Positions 1 through 9,517 of a DNA stretch of 64,000 bases are shown in pieces; position 1 is the first letter of the stretch; every line of letters starts with the position of its first letter. Both the position numbers and the translations under genes were made by a program. Under the pieces are notes generated by a model. The model made no database searches, was not told where the DNA came from, and saw only the letters and a list, made by a program, of their open reading frames with translations. The stretch is from positions 186,001 through 250,000 of the forward strand of contig CP150560.1 in NCBI GenBank assembly GCA_049487715.1, read 5' to 3'. The stretch comes from Pycnococcus provasolii (taxonomy: Eukaryota; Chlorophyta; Pseudoscourfieldiophyceae; Pseudoscourfieldiales).

Positions 1-78
1 CGTGTTTTTTTTCGTTCCCCCAATCGAGGGAGTTGATGCGATTATTATTTTGATGGGGTTTTATGTAGGGGGGGGTGT

Positions 79-1146
79 TTGGTGTGCGCCTGCCATTTTG
101 GATATTCCTCGCCCTCCCTGGTGTTCCTGAGCCTGAGTATGTCGTCGTTCGTCTCGTCGTGCTGGCGCTCACTGGATGCGCTCGTCTCGCCTCGCTCCTC
201 CTCTCTGGCGTCGTCGTTCACCTTCGACCCCTCGTCCACATTCCTCGCCTCGCCGGTCTACCCGGTCAGCTTTGTCTCTCTCTACCTGGTCATCATCCTC
301 GTGCTTAGGCTTGTGATTGGTGGGCCCGTGACTGGTAAGAAGGTTCGGCTGTACGGCCTGGACACGCTCCACTCGACGATTCTGTGCGTCTGGTCGGCGA
401 TGATGGTCGTCGGTGTCGTGCGCGCGTCACTCGCGCGACTCGACGAAACGGCGCCGTCCCGGGAGGCGGCTCACAAACACGTGCGCGCGCTCTCGTCGTT
501 CGATCCGACGAACGGGTGGCTTGCCGCTAACGCTGACCTCTTCTGCTTTCCACCTTCCGTGCAAGCGAAAGGGCCGCTGTTCTTCGTCAGCTACTCGTAT
601 TACATCTCGAAGCTGTACGAACTCATTGACACAGTCATCCTCGTCGTGAAGCGCAAACCACTCACGTTCCTTCACGTCGGCCACCACGCGTGCGTGGTGC
701 TCATGAGCTATCTGTGGCTTACGGAACGACAAAGTCTGCAAGCGATTGCACTCGCGACAAACGCAACCATTCACGTGTTCATGTACTTCTACTATGCAGC
801 CACCTCGTTGGGTGGCGTGTTTGCGAAACTCGCCGTTCCGTTCAAGGTTTTCATCACCAAAGGCCAAATTGTGCAGTTTGTGTTTTCCTTCGTGGCATCC
901 ATACCATTCGTGGTTTGGACATTTGCGGATGTGGGAAACGTTGCCGCACCTTCCGACGAGCCGCGGCGGTTGCTTTCAGCTCTGCTCTATCCAGGTTCCC
1001 TGATTCGTGCGTCTGTTGGCGGTGGAAGTGCATGCCGTGGCTTTGACGCGTGGCTGTTCAACGCCGCGTTCAATGCAGCACTTCTTGTTCTGTTCGTGAA
1101 CTTTCACAAACGAACGTACGGCGGCAAGAAAGAAAAGAAGCAGTAA
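79..1146 (+). CDS. ELO-type very-long-chain fatty acid elongase
   Basis: Condensing enzyme (3-ketoacyl-CoA synthase) of ER fatty-acid elongation, joining malonyl-CoA to an acyl-CoA. The 355-residue product has all ELO hallmarks: KLYELIDT at residues 178-185, the histidine box HVGHH at 199-203, NATIHVFMYFYY at 228-239 and TKGQ-x2-Q near 260-266, with several hydrophobic membrane spans. It ends in a lysine-rich KKEKKQ tail, which fits ER retrieval. A second in-frame ATG (residue 21, position 139) gives a length closer to typical ELO proteins and may be the true start. No intron is needed. It converges on the minus-strand gene that ends at 1215. Chain-length specificity cannot be read from the sequence. 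Confidence 0.93.
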   Translation: MVCACHFGYSSPSLVFLSLSMSSFVSSCWRSLDALVSPRSSSLASSFTFDPSSTFLASPVYPVSFVSLYLVIILVLRLVIGGPVTGKKVRLYGLDTLHSTILCVWSAMMVVGVVRASLARLDETAPSREAAHKHVRALSSFDPTNGWLAANADLFCFPPSVQAKGPLFFVSYSYYISKLYELIDTVILVVKRKPLTFLHVGHHACVVLMSYLWLTERQSLQAIALATNATIHVFMYFYYAATSLGGVFAKLAVPFKVFITKGQIVQFVFSFVASIPFVVWTFADVGNVAAPSDEPRRLLSALLYPGSLIRASVGGGSACRGFDAWLFNAAFNAALLVLFVNFHKRTYGGKKEKKQ

Positions 1147-1214
1147 AAGTGTGTGTGTTACAAGAATATAATAGTACTACCTGAGCTACCTACATGTGTA
1201 TTGTTTCGCTCTCA

Positions 1215-1546
1215 TCAGTCGGAAGCCTGCGCAAATCGTGTTTGCAGTCCAGGTGTCCTATCCGTTCGGCGATGCTGCGACTGCGGTGTCGGCTGCGGCT
1301 GAGCTGTGCCGTGCAAGGCGCGCAGGAGCGTCAGTCGACGCAAGTCCGTGGCAGGTGGATCGCTCGGAGATGGTGGCATGTCGTTGAGTGCGCTCGCACG
1401 ACACGTCGCGACCGGTGACGACATACGAATCGGCTGACTTGCTGACGTTGCATGATTTGCGTGAGCGGCGGCGGCGGTAATCGGCTGATCGCTCATGGCT
1501 GTGGAACCTGGCGTTGACGGCGCACTGTTGCTTGCCGAGTGGACCA

Positions 1547-1577
<31 letters not shown>

Positions 1578-2050
1578 GGTGGTGGTCATGAGATTCATGG
1601 GCGCCGTGGCAACGTGTATGGTGATGGCCGCCGCCTGCTGCAGTCTTCCCATCCAAGTCGTAGGTTTCGCATGCTGTTGCTGCTGCTGCTGTGCTGCCGC
1701 CGGCGTCAGCGTTGGTGAAGGCGTGTGAAGTCTGGTTTTCTTGTTGGGTGGTGGCGTCGTGACGGCGTGGTTGTCGTCACCTGCGCCATCTCTGTCAAGC
1801 GTGAGTGGTCTTTTCGCGACGCGTCGTGTTTGAGGTCGTTGTTGTTGTTGTTGTGCTGCTGCTGCTGCTGCTGCTTGAGGCTGTTTGGCGACGGCGTGAG
1901 CGCCATGTAAGCTGCGGTGGTGCCCATGTCGTCAAAGCTGGGTGCTGACGACAAAACTGGTGGCTGACTGCCCCCATCTCGCGGATCTCTTGTCGTCGGA
2001 GTCGGAGTCGGAGTCGTTTTCAAGCCACCACCACCAAGGCCAGGAGTCAT
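1215..2050 (-). CDS. Low-complexity Q/N/T/P/S-rich protein, spliced or frameshifted
   Basis: Unrecognised gene. An ATG at 2050 opens a frame rich in T, P, G and S that runs through poly-Q and poly-N and stops at 1706. A second frame, open from about 1920 to the stop at 1215, continues with Q runs, a T8-N5 run and more S/P/A-rich sequence. Both look coding (protein-like composition, multiple homopolymer tracts encoded by CAG/CAA/AAC), and they overlap between about 1706 and 1920, so one intron or frameshift should join them; I cannot place the junction. Such composition is common in algal transcription regulators, but no DNA-binding domain is visible. The gene converges on the elongase gene, 68 bp away. 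Confidence 0.4.
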
Positions 2051-3285
2051 AACACCAACACCACTGATGACTGAGAGGCAACAAACAGCCAACAACAGAA
2101 AGCACGCGAGCCAAGAAGGAGGCCCTTAAGGTTGCACGAAACAATTCGAAACAATTCTAAAATAAACTGAACTAAATGGAGGGCAAGGACGGTTTCTTAA
2201 AAAAGAGGGTTGACTTTTTCTAAAAGGTTCCCAACAAACAGGGGCCCTCGAGAGTGGAGGGGAACGAACGTCTTGGGAAAAACAGGTGACACAAGTCAAG
2301 CCGCGGCCCTGGCCTTGTGACTGAGTTGTGAGACACACTCGTTTGGCAGCGTGCAGCAGCAACCCCCAGGCAGGCTGCCACCTAGAGGGGCCGCGGCCGC
2401 GGGATCCCAGGGGCCCGTCACCCGTGGCAACTTGTGGCAGCTCAGTGGCAACTCGCAGCTCGCAAACTTGTCGGTTTCTGGGCACAGGCCACAGCTTTAT
2501 GCCACAGCTCATCAGCAACGTTCCCCCCTTCTGCTGCTTCTTGTCGTCACGTTACCTTTCCACTTAACTTTCAGCTGGGTTGGCCTCCTCGCAGGCTCGC
2601 AAGTCGATGCCTTGTCTCGCCCATTCCCTTGTTTGTGTCATTGTCCATGGGTTTGGTTCGCCTTCCTCTCCTTCGAACTGTCGGGGATTGGAGAAGAAGA
2701 AAGAAGGCGACCATTCAAGCCCCTCGGCCACCTGGTAGACACTAGACTATCGTAGGAAGAAGACAAGGGAGAGGCCAAACTGCTCGAAAGAAAGAGCCGA
2801 CGAGGAGGGGAAGAATGAAAGAACCGTGGGAAAGAGCACAAAAAAGACGAGCAAGAGCAAGGCAAGAGAGCAAAAAAGACCCAAAAAAGTCCAGGAGGAA
2901 AGACACCAACAGACCCACACCAGCTAGCTGGCGAGACCAGAGGTAGCCAGAACGAGCGAGAGGACGAGCCCAGACAAGAGCGAGCGAACCAGAGGCAAAG
3001 AAGAGGTGGAAACTGGAAAGGAGAGGAATGGAGGAGAAAGAGAGGGAGAAGAGGGAGGAGGGGATACCGGTTAGATCCATCTGCGTGCTTGATCTCATCA
3101 CCTGAGGATTTTAGATTCTGAAGATAACGCCGGGATCCATGAAGGTCTCAGGTGCTCCAAGGTGGGGGAGATATCTCACTGACGGCGAGGCCTGTGCTTT
3201 CTTCTCGCTTCTCCCCCTGGACGTGTTCAACGCATATACCCCGTGCCACGCCATTATCTCTCCACATAATATTAGCCTACTAGCC
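2051..3285. other. Intergenic region between the low-complexity gene and psbP
   Basis: About 1.2 kb with no convincing gene. The stretch from about 2760 to 3070 is strongly purine-rich (GA) on the plus strand, which creates long but meaningless pyrimidine-codon frames on the minus strand. The region should hold the promoters of both flanking, divergently transcribed genes. No TATA-like or other recognised element stands out. Confidence 0.5.
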
Positions 3286-3704
3286 ATGCTCGCCAACTCC
3301 CGTATCAGCACGCGTGTTACAGCCAAGCCGGTGGCCTCGGTGCGCCGCTCGTCACGAGCAGTCGTGTGCAGTGCACAGGCTCAGTCCTCTGCCTCTGGGG
3401 TGGAGTCCCGCCGCTCAGCCATCGCGCTGTTCGGAGGTGTCGCGGGTGCCATCTTCGCGGACGCGCCGGCGTTTGCGGCGTACGGAGAGAAGGCGAACGT
3501 CTTCGGCTCCAAGACGGAGAATACGGGTACGTCACTGCTTTCTATCTTTCTCTAGAGGTTGTGGAGAATATTCTTCGCGGGTGATACTTCTATATTCTTT
3601 CTTCAGCGAGACGAGTATACGCATGGATGGGGTGTGATCACAAACCTACGAGTCGTTCATTTTTCCCTTCTCTTCAGAAGCTGAGGGTGTGGCGTGCCGT
3701 ACAC

Positions 3705-3735
<31 letters not shown>

Positions 3736-4331
3736 TACAAACCAAAACAATAAAAACCAACTAACGCAAACACCACCCACTCTTTCTCCTTCTTTTGCCA
3801 ACAAAACACACAGACTTCTACCCGTACTCCGGAAACGGTTTCCAGCTGAGCGTGCCAGGCAAGTGGAACCCCACCAAGGAGGTGGAGTACCCCGGACAGC
3901 AGGTGCGCTACGAGGACAACTACGACACCGTGTCGTCGCTCTACGTGAGCAAGATCCCCTCCTCCAAGAGTAACATCAAGGACTTTGGCGATCCCATCAA
4001 GTTCCTCGAGGCGTTCAGCGACGTGCTCGGAAAGCAGTCGTACCAGGGATCCACGGCGTCGGAGGGCGGCTTCGACAAGAACAAGGTGTCCGTGGCCACG
4101 GTCGTGTCCGCCGATGCGGTGGACCGCAACGGCGTGACGTACTACAAGATCAACATCCTCACGCGCACGGCTGACGGCAACGAGGGTGGCCGCCACCAGC
4201 TCATCGCCGCCGGTGTGGGCAAGGACAAAAACCTCTACATCATGAAGGTGCAGATGGGTGAGAAGCGCTGGGTGAAGGGAGGCGCCAAGGACCCGTACGG
4301 CGCGTGGGATTCCTTCACCATCACGGCGTAA
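3286..4331 (+). CDS. psbP: PsbP, oxygen-evolving enhancer protein 2 of photosystem II (one intron)
   Basis: Lumenal extrinsic subunit that stabilises the Mn4CaO5 cluster and Ca/Cl retention of photosystem II. Exon 1 is 3286-3526, the intron 3527-3813 (GTACGT...ACACAG) and exon 2 3814-4331, giving 252 residues in a continuous frame. The first ~38 residues are a Ser/Ala/Arg-rich chloroplast transit peptide. A lumenal signal follows, with a twin arginine (ESRRSAIALF) and an AFA cleavage site before AYGEKANVFG. The mature part matches PsbP throughout: NGFQLSVPGKWNP, VRYEDN, LGKQSY, SEGGFD, LTRTADG, GEKRWVKG. The absence of an ER signal peptide indicates a primary plastid. The intron holds an ACACAT microsatellite. 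The frame is open upstream to 3139, but the transit peptide begins best at 3286. Confidence 0.96.
3702..3739 (+). repeat. (ACACAT)n microsatellite inside the psbP intron
   Basis: About six copies of an ACACAT hexamer lie in the 3' half of the psbP intron, upstream of the acceptor. It is a simple sequence repeat with no evident function. Confidence 0.85.
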
Positions 4332-4503
4332 ATTTGCCTATGCCTTCAGGGTTTAGGGTTAAAAAAATGGTGGAGGATCGACACACACACCTGTAGGACA
4401 CGGTGGCTGTTCGAAGTAACAAAAACAGAAGAAAAATTTGAAAAAAAATTCAACAAATCTGGTTTGGTTGCATGTCTCTTTGTCCTTTTACATCTAGTCA
4501 ATA

Positions 4504-6405
4504 TTACGTGTCCATCTCCATCGCGCCGTCAGCAGCTGCTCCAGTGCCTGTCACCATCTCCTCATCCGAAGCGACGTCTTCGCCACCTCCTCCTGCACTA
4601 CCTCGCCGCTCGGATTTCATCATACCCAAGCATCGCAGCGCGTAAGCGGGATCGGCCGCCAGCTTCTCGTCCACTCCAGCAATCGCCTCCACCGTGCGAA
4701 GCGTCGACAGCACTTCGCCCATGCCGCTCAAGTCACTGCTGTCGACACCACCATTGTCCAAGGGATCGAGGAATGATATCAAGCCGGCGCGCATGTCCAG
4801 AGCTGCAGATATAAGTCCACGTGAAGCCGCCGTCAAGACAGCCTGCTCGACGCCACAGGTCACGCCGCTTGCTGTGAGCGCCTCGTCGACATCCGCAATG
4901 CGTGCTGTCGTGTACACGCTGGCAAACTGCGCGAGAACGCGCGGAGTCACGCACTGCGCCACGAGGCGGTTCACAAACTCTGCCGTGCCGTCCTGCACGA
5001 ATACAGCCTTGCTCGCAAGCTTGCGAAGTGGTGCAAAATTCACGCTCAGCGGATTTTTCGCCGCTGCCGATGCTGGCGCATCTTCTCCCTTCTCGTCCTT
5101 GCCTTCGAGTGGCCCAAGCCCCATGTACGCCTCGTGCAAATCGTGGTACACCTTGGCAGTGCGTCGGAGGCGGTGTGCCACCTGCGTTCCACATAGCTTT
5201 GGCGGGCTCGCGCTGCTTGAGAGGTCATCTCCAGGACTTCGTGACGTCGACGCGTCAGCGAGAATGTTCGACAGAAGCATGCGTTTGTAGCACGCCTCGG
5301 TTGCGGGTGCAAAGCACGTCGGCGGCGCGCAAACAGCCATGGCGAACATGTCGCCAGCCCCCTCAAAGTCGTCCATGAGCATCAGGCACGTTCCACCGTA
5401 CAGGCTGTATCCGTGCACGTCGGCAATGCTCGCTCCTGTTTGCTTGGGCACAACTTGAAACGGCCGAACTCCTGATTTCTTGCTCGGTGAAAGAAGCGGG
5501 AGCACGAGCTGCGGATGGCGTGCAAGAATGCACAGCCTGCAGAACTGCGCGAGTGCGGGCGTGACGTGTGTCTCGTCTGGCGCCAATGTGGTCGCGGCAC
5601 GGTGGAGCGGCGCAAGGCTTGCTCTCACGATACCGCTCGAGCCCTCGAACGGTGGCTCGGGCACGGCGTCGTGCGGCGCGGCGGCGGCGGCGGCGGCGGC
5701 GTCGCCGTGTTCTCCGTGTCCCGCCGCGGCAGCCGCCGCCTCGTCGGCGTCCTCGTCGGCGTCGTCGAGTGAGTCCATCGGAACGGCAGACGCGTCGAGG
5801 TCGCCTGGCATGGCGTGTCCGGAAATCGCCGCCATGGCGACGGCGTCAGAGCCATGCGTCGCGTTTTGTGCGCCTTCCGCGAGCGCGCTGCGCGGCATGG
5901 TCGACGCGGCTATTTGCCCGTACGCCCGAACGACTTCTGCAAATCTCGCCGGTTCTTTGGCGACTTCGTCAGGCGTTGTAGCGAGCAACATGCGCGTCGC
6001 GTTCTGGTGGAACGCCAGTTCAGCGTCGGATAAAGATGCTGGTCGTTGTGTGGACGACGAAGGCTGACCCTGAGGAGGTGTATTGTTATCATCTTCCGGA
6101 GCAGATGCTGCGTCGTTGTCACCTGTTTTCCCCGAGGTCACTTTCGAAGCCAAGGATGCGAGTGCGAGGATAAGGTCCGACGAGGCGGGAGCGAGTGTGG
6201 GTATGATTGGAAGCAGGGCATCCGTCGATTCTTGCGAGAAAGGGGTTTGAGGACCTGCAATAAACGGGTTGGAACGTTGAACCTGCTGCGGTTGCATGTT
6301 CAACGACGATGGCGTCGCCGGCGAGGCAGGAGGCGCACGAGAGACACCAGCACTTACGCCTCCTGGCGCGGGAACATCATCGACATTAATGTCGTCGTCC
6401 GCCAT
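4504..6405 (-). CDS. CSN3: COP9 signalosome subunit 3 (CSN3) homologue
   Basis: PCI-family subunit of the COP9 signalosome, which removes NEDD8 from cullin-RING ubiquitin ligases. The 633-residue product has a long disordered N-terminus (P, A and acidic runs to about residue 260) and then the CSN3 core. The segment around GYSLYGGTCLMLMDDFEGAGDM followed by a TPA-like stretch and EACYKRMLLSNIL corresponds to the helical repeats of animal and plant CSN3. The later segment with LISAALDMRAGLISFLDP matches the winged-helix end of the PCI domain. Family CSN3 proteins are about 420 residues, so the extra length is mainly the low-complexity N-terminus and tail. Single exon. A telomere-like repeat block lies about 100 bp upstream of the start. 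Confidence 0.8.
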   Translation of the reverse strand: MADDDINVDDVPAPGGVSAGVSRAPPASPATPSSLNMQPQQVQRSNPFIAGPQTPFSQESTDALLPIIPTLAPASSDLILALASLASKVTSGKTGDNDAASAPEDDNNTPPQGQPSSSTQRPASLSDAELAFHQNATRMLLATTPDEVAKEPARFAEVVRAYGQIAASTMPRSALAEGAQNATHGSDAVAMAAISGHAMPGDLDASAVPMDSLDDADEDADEAAAAAAGHGEHGDAAAAAAAAPHDAVPEPPFEGSSGIVRASLAPLHRAATTLAPDETHVTPALAQFCRLCILARHPQLVLPLLSPSKKSGVRPFQVVPKQTGASIADVHGYSLYGGTCLMLMDDFEGAGDMFAMAVCAPPTCFAPATEACYKRMLLSNILADASTSRSPGDDLSSSASPPKLCGTQVAHRLRRTAKVYHDLHEAYMGLGPLEGKDEKGEDAPASAAAKNPLSVNFAPLRKLASKAVFVQDGTAEFVNRLVAQCVTPRVLAQFASVYTTARIADVDEALTASGVTCGVEQAVLTAASRGLISAALDMRAGLISFLDPLDNGGVDSSDLSGMGEVLSTLRTVEAIAGVDEKLAADPAYALRCLGMMKSERRGSAGGGGEDVASDEEMVTGTGAAADGAMEMDT

Positions 6406-6505
6406 GGAAGGAACTTCTTCTTCGAATACTTCGGGAGTCGGGAGGGAACACGAAAAGGGACGTCAGGGCTGCTCCGGAGTCCGGAGGAGAAGGGAAAATG
6501 AGGCG

Positions 6506-6550
6506 AACCCTAACCCTAATGCTAACCCTAACCCTAACCCTAACCCCTAA
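6506..6550 (+). repeat. Interstitial telomeric repeat block (CCCTAA)n
   Basis: Six CCCTAA units with small deviations (one CTAATG, one CCCCTAA) in the intergenic space between the divergent CSN3 and GH54 genes. Telomere-type repeat located internally, C-rich strand on plus. Confidence 0.9.
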
Positions 6551-6746
6551 CATAAAACCCTAACACAGTATGTACCAACTACAATTAACATCTACCGTAC
6601 TGTAACAGAACCCCCTGGAACCCCTTTGGTAAAAGGTCTTTGGTAACCCTAAGAACTACGTAACAGAACCCTAACCCGACCAGGGTAAAACTGTAAAAGT
6701 ATTCCGTCTGGGAGGCACCGGGTATCCTTGACGTGGCGCTCTTGCA

Positions 6747-7943
6747 TTGTCTGGGTGCTTGTCTGTCATGGCGAGGCTCGCCATCGTCCATCATGTCGGG
6801 CTTACTTCAGGGTCATTGCTTGTTGCTTTGCTCATTTGCCATTCCCATAATGGTAATAGTGGTGGTGGTAATAACCTTGGTGGTTTCTTTCGTGGTGCGG
6901 CGGCTGCTAGGCCTGTGTCTATGCCTATGCGTAGTGTTGCGGAGGCCTCTTTGGGAATCAATGAATTCACTGCAGTGCCTAAGCTGCCGTGCGACATATA
7001 TGCCGCTGCTAAAACGCCGTGCGTCGCAGCGCACGCAATCACGCGCGCACTCTACGCCAACTACGGTGGGCCGCTCTACGTCTTGAAGCGCACGTCTGAT
7101 GGTGCACTTCACGCAATTACGCCGGTGGCACCTGGCGGGCCCGCAAACGCCAAGGACCACGACGACTTCTGCGCGGGAAGCTTCTGCAAGATACACCGCA
7201 TCGTCGACCAGTCCGGCCGGGGCAACCACCTCGACACCGCACCCGGCGGCGGGAGCGTTCCGACCGCATCGCGCGCGGTCGACGCATCGCGCGAACCGCT
7301 CGTCGTGTACGGTGGAAGCAAGGTGTACGCGGCGTATTTCGAGGGGGGAATGGGTTACCGTAACGACAACACCTCCGGTGTGGCTGTGGGGGACGAACCA
7401 GAGTCCATGTACATGGTCACCTCAGGGGACCACTTCAACGGCGGTTGCTGCTTCGACTACGGCAACGCAGAGACTGACAACCTTGACCACGGCGCGGGCA
7501 CGATGGAGGCAATCTACTGGGGCAACTTGAACTGGACAGGACGTGGCGATGGTCAAGGTCCTTGGGTGATGGGTGACCTGGAGAACGGCCTGTTCGCCGG
7601 CAACAACACGCCGCAGGTAAGCAACAAGCCTCTCGCTGGCCTTCGCTTTGTCGCTGCGATGGTGAAGGGCCGTTCGGGCAATCACTGGGCAATCAAAGGC
7701 GGCGACGCGACGAAAGCTGGTGCGCTGCAGAAGTTGTTCGACGGGCCTCGCCCACGTGGTTACGAGGTGATGAAGAAGCAGGGCGCCATCATTCTGGGCA
7801 TCGGCGGCGACAACAGCAACTGGTCTGTTGGTACATTCTACGAGGGTGCGATGACAAACGAGTACGCGAGTGATGACGCGGAACAAAGCGTGTTTAAGAG
7901 CATTGTGGATGCGAAGTACCAAAATGTACCATATAAGAACTAA
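6747..7943 (+). CDS. GH54 alpha-L-arabinofuranosidase (ArfB-type catalytic domain), secreted
   Basis: Removes terminal arabinofuranosyl residues from arabinan or arabinoxylan-type polymers. Residues ~80-395 align through the whole GH54 catalytic fold: PCDIYAAAKTPCVAAH, the DQSGRGN turn, the vicinal cysteines in CCFDYGNAE (C234-C235), DLENGLF and ILGIGGDNSN. From family knowledge of the Aspergillus enzyme, the nucleophile corresponds to E279 (DLENG) and the acid/base to D355 (GGDNS); both are present. The N-terminus (from M8, position 6768) is hydrophobic and signal-like. The C-terminal arabinose-binding CBM42 domain that usually follows in fungi is missing, since the protein ends right after the catalytic domain. 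Intronless. GH54 is best known from fungi, so transfer is possible. Confidence 0.93.
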   Translation: MSGCLSVMARLAIVHHVGLTSGSLLVALLICHSHNGNSGGGNNLGGFFRGAAAARPVSMPMRSVAEASLGINEFTAVPKLPCDIYAAAKTPCVAAHAITRALYANYGGPLYVLKRTSDGALHAITPVAPGGPANAKDHDDFCAGSFCKIHRIVDQSGRGNHLDTAPGGGSVPTASRAVDASREPLVVYGGSKVYAAYFEGGMGYRNDNTSGVAVGDEPESMYMVTSGDHFNGGCCFDYGNAETDNLDHGAGTMEAIYWGNLNWTGRGDGQGPWVMGDLENGLFAGNNTPQVSNKPLAGLRFVAAMVKGRSGNHWAIKGGDATKAGALQKLFDGPRPRGYEVMKKQGAIILGIGGDNSNWSVGTFYEGAMTNEYASDDAEQSVFKSIVDAKYQNVPYKN

Positions 7944-8429
7944 GGCTGTAAGCTGTAAGGGTAAGCGCCATATATCATACCTACCTATATATAAGCAGGA
8001 AAAGTCCATGTCAAAAAAACAATGGCGTTTTCTTGAAAGAAAGGAGGAGAGGCCTAGGTTGGTATCCGGGAGGGCTAACCCTAACCCTAACCCTAACCCT
8101 AATCCGCAAGGGACCGACCCATTTCCTATTTGGTTGCTTCGGAAGGTTTGTTTTGTTTTGGTTCCCGCCCCCCCCCCTCCCCAATCGCCATTCTTTCTTG
8201 CTTGTGCTCTCTCCATGTCGACGTCTTGGCAGTTCAGCACGCACCGCACTCGTTGGCTCTTCTCTTCCTGTGGGTTACTAGCCGAGCACCGCCTCCACAT
8301 CAATAGTCTCGAAATCGCCGCCATGCTCGCGTCGTACACATCTCTTCACGCACTCCCACTACCTGCCGTTCCTGTTCCTGTCCTGATCGTGCTCCTGATC
8401 GTGTATCTCCTGATGATCCTGCATCTGTC
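7944..8429. other. Intergenic region with telomere-like repeat, GH54 to cyclin H
   Basis: Two TGTAA motifs, the usual green-algal polyadenylation signal, lie just after the GH54 stop (about 7946-7960). A telomeric block (TAACCC x4) sits at 8076-8102. The remaining 300 bp before the cyclin H ATG is C/T-rich and shows no gene. Confidence 0.5.
8076..8102 (+). repeat. Interstitial telomeric repeat, (TAACCC)4
   Basis: Four perfect TAACCC units followed by TAA, about 330 bp upstream of the cyclin H start. Same strand orientation as the block at 6506. Confidence 0.92.
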
Positions 8430-9431
8430 ATGGTGAATCCTGTCGGTTCAGCGTCGGTTCAGGTGGCGGCGCCACATGCTGCTGCTAACCTACAACGCCC
8501 GTCTCCTCCTTCGTCGTCTTCCTTTTTCACCGCGGAAGATGCTCTGACAATCACATCCTACTACGCGCACAAAACTGTACTCGTGTGCCAGGAACTGCAA
8601 AAAGCGTTCTACCTACCAGACCACGTCGCTTTCACCGCGGCGGCGTACTTTCGACGATTCTTCCTGAAAAACTCACTGCTGGAAATTCCGTGCCAACCTA
8701 AAGCTATCATGTTCACGTGCGTCTACCTAGCGTGCAAAGCGGAAGAAAGATACGTTGGCGCAGAGGAACTGGCGAAAATCAACGGAGAAGACCCAAAGGA
8801 AATACTCTCACTGGAACTCCACGTACTCAACGGACTCGACTTTGACCTAGTCGTGCACGGACCCGTCTGGCCGCTCAGAGGGTGGACAGAAGCACTCTGG
8901 AGGTGTTTAGGCGCGAACGCGCCTGACGAAGCGACGCAGAAAAAAATATACGCAAACGCATTGAAGGAGGCGCTCGACCTGTGGCTCACAGATGCCATGT
9001 TCGTTTCCCCGCCGAGCGTTATCACCCTGCTGGCGCTCAGACGCGCGTGCGAGGGTGGGGCGCTTGCAGGTAATGTGGCCAGTGACGCGCACCTGTCAAG
9101 CCACGGAGGACTTGTGACGCCGCCGCCGCCTACGACGACGTCCGGTAAGAGCGACGACGGCGCGCCGATGTCCCCTGCAGCGGTGCGCTCCGCGCTCGAC
9201 GCGCTTCACAAATCCTTCCCGCCTGGATCGGGCGAGTCGCCGCGCACCGCTGACGCATCTGCGGCTGATCTGAAGCGGCGCAAGTGTCGCAACCCGGCAA
9301 ACGACCCGTCGACAGAGCTGTACGCGCACCTGAGGAGGCAGGAGGACGAAGAGCGTGCGGAGAAGAAGCGCGCGAAGCTGGAGAAGAAGCGCGCGAAGCA
9401 GGAGGAGGACTACGCCGTGCTCAATTTGTAA
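8430..9431 (+). CDS. Cyclin H, regulatory subunit of the CDK-activating kinase / TFIIH
   Basis: 333 residues with two cyclin folds. Diagnostic segments are FTAAAYFRRFFLKNSLLE, IMFTCVYLACKAEER (the conserved cyclin-box lysine and glutamate), LSLELHVLNGLDFDLVVHGPVWPLRGW and LTDAMFVSPPSVITLLAL. The pairing LVVH-P-PL with LLTDA-PPS is characteristic of cyclin H rather than cyclins C, K, L or T. The family role is to activate CDK7/CDKD for phosphorylation of the RNA polymerase II tail and of cell-cycle CDKs. The C-terminus is a charged K/R/E helix. Intronless. It is followed in the same direction by the antiporter gene. Confidence 0.88.
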   Translation: MVNPVGSASVQVAAPHAAANLQRPSPPSSSSFFTAEDALTITSYYAHKTVLVCQELQKAFYLPDHVAFTAAAYFRRFFLKNSLLEIPCQPKAIMFTCVYLACKAEERYVGAEELAKINGEDPKEILSLELHVLNGLDFDLVVHGPVWPLRGWTEALWRCLGANAPDEATQKKIYANALKEALDLWLTDAMFVSPPSVITLLALRRACEGGALAGNVASDAHLSSHGGLVTPPPPTTTSGKSDDGAPMSPAAVRSALDALHKSFPPGSGESPRTADASAADLKRRKCRNPANDPSTELYAHLRRQEDEERAEKKRAKLEKKRAKQEEDYAVLNL

Positions 9432-9517
9432 ATCTAATTACCCTCCCGTTACCCGAAACCCAACCACCCGAACCCCGAAAAAAATATCTATGGGTAGGCG
9501 GCGGGGCGCTCCTGGCG

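Noticed and set aside
2742-3101. 119-codon minus frame upstream of psbP
   Set aside because: Generated by a purine-rich tract; hydrophobic low-complexity translation only.
9284-9517. Upstream extension of the antiporter frame
   Set aside because: It overlaps the 3' coding end of cyclin H in another phase and encodes an Arg/Glu-rich shadow of the cyclin H tail.
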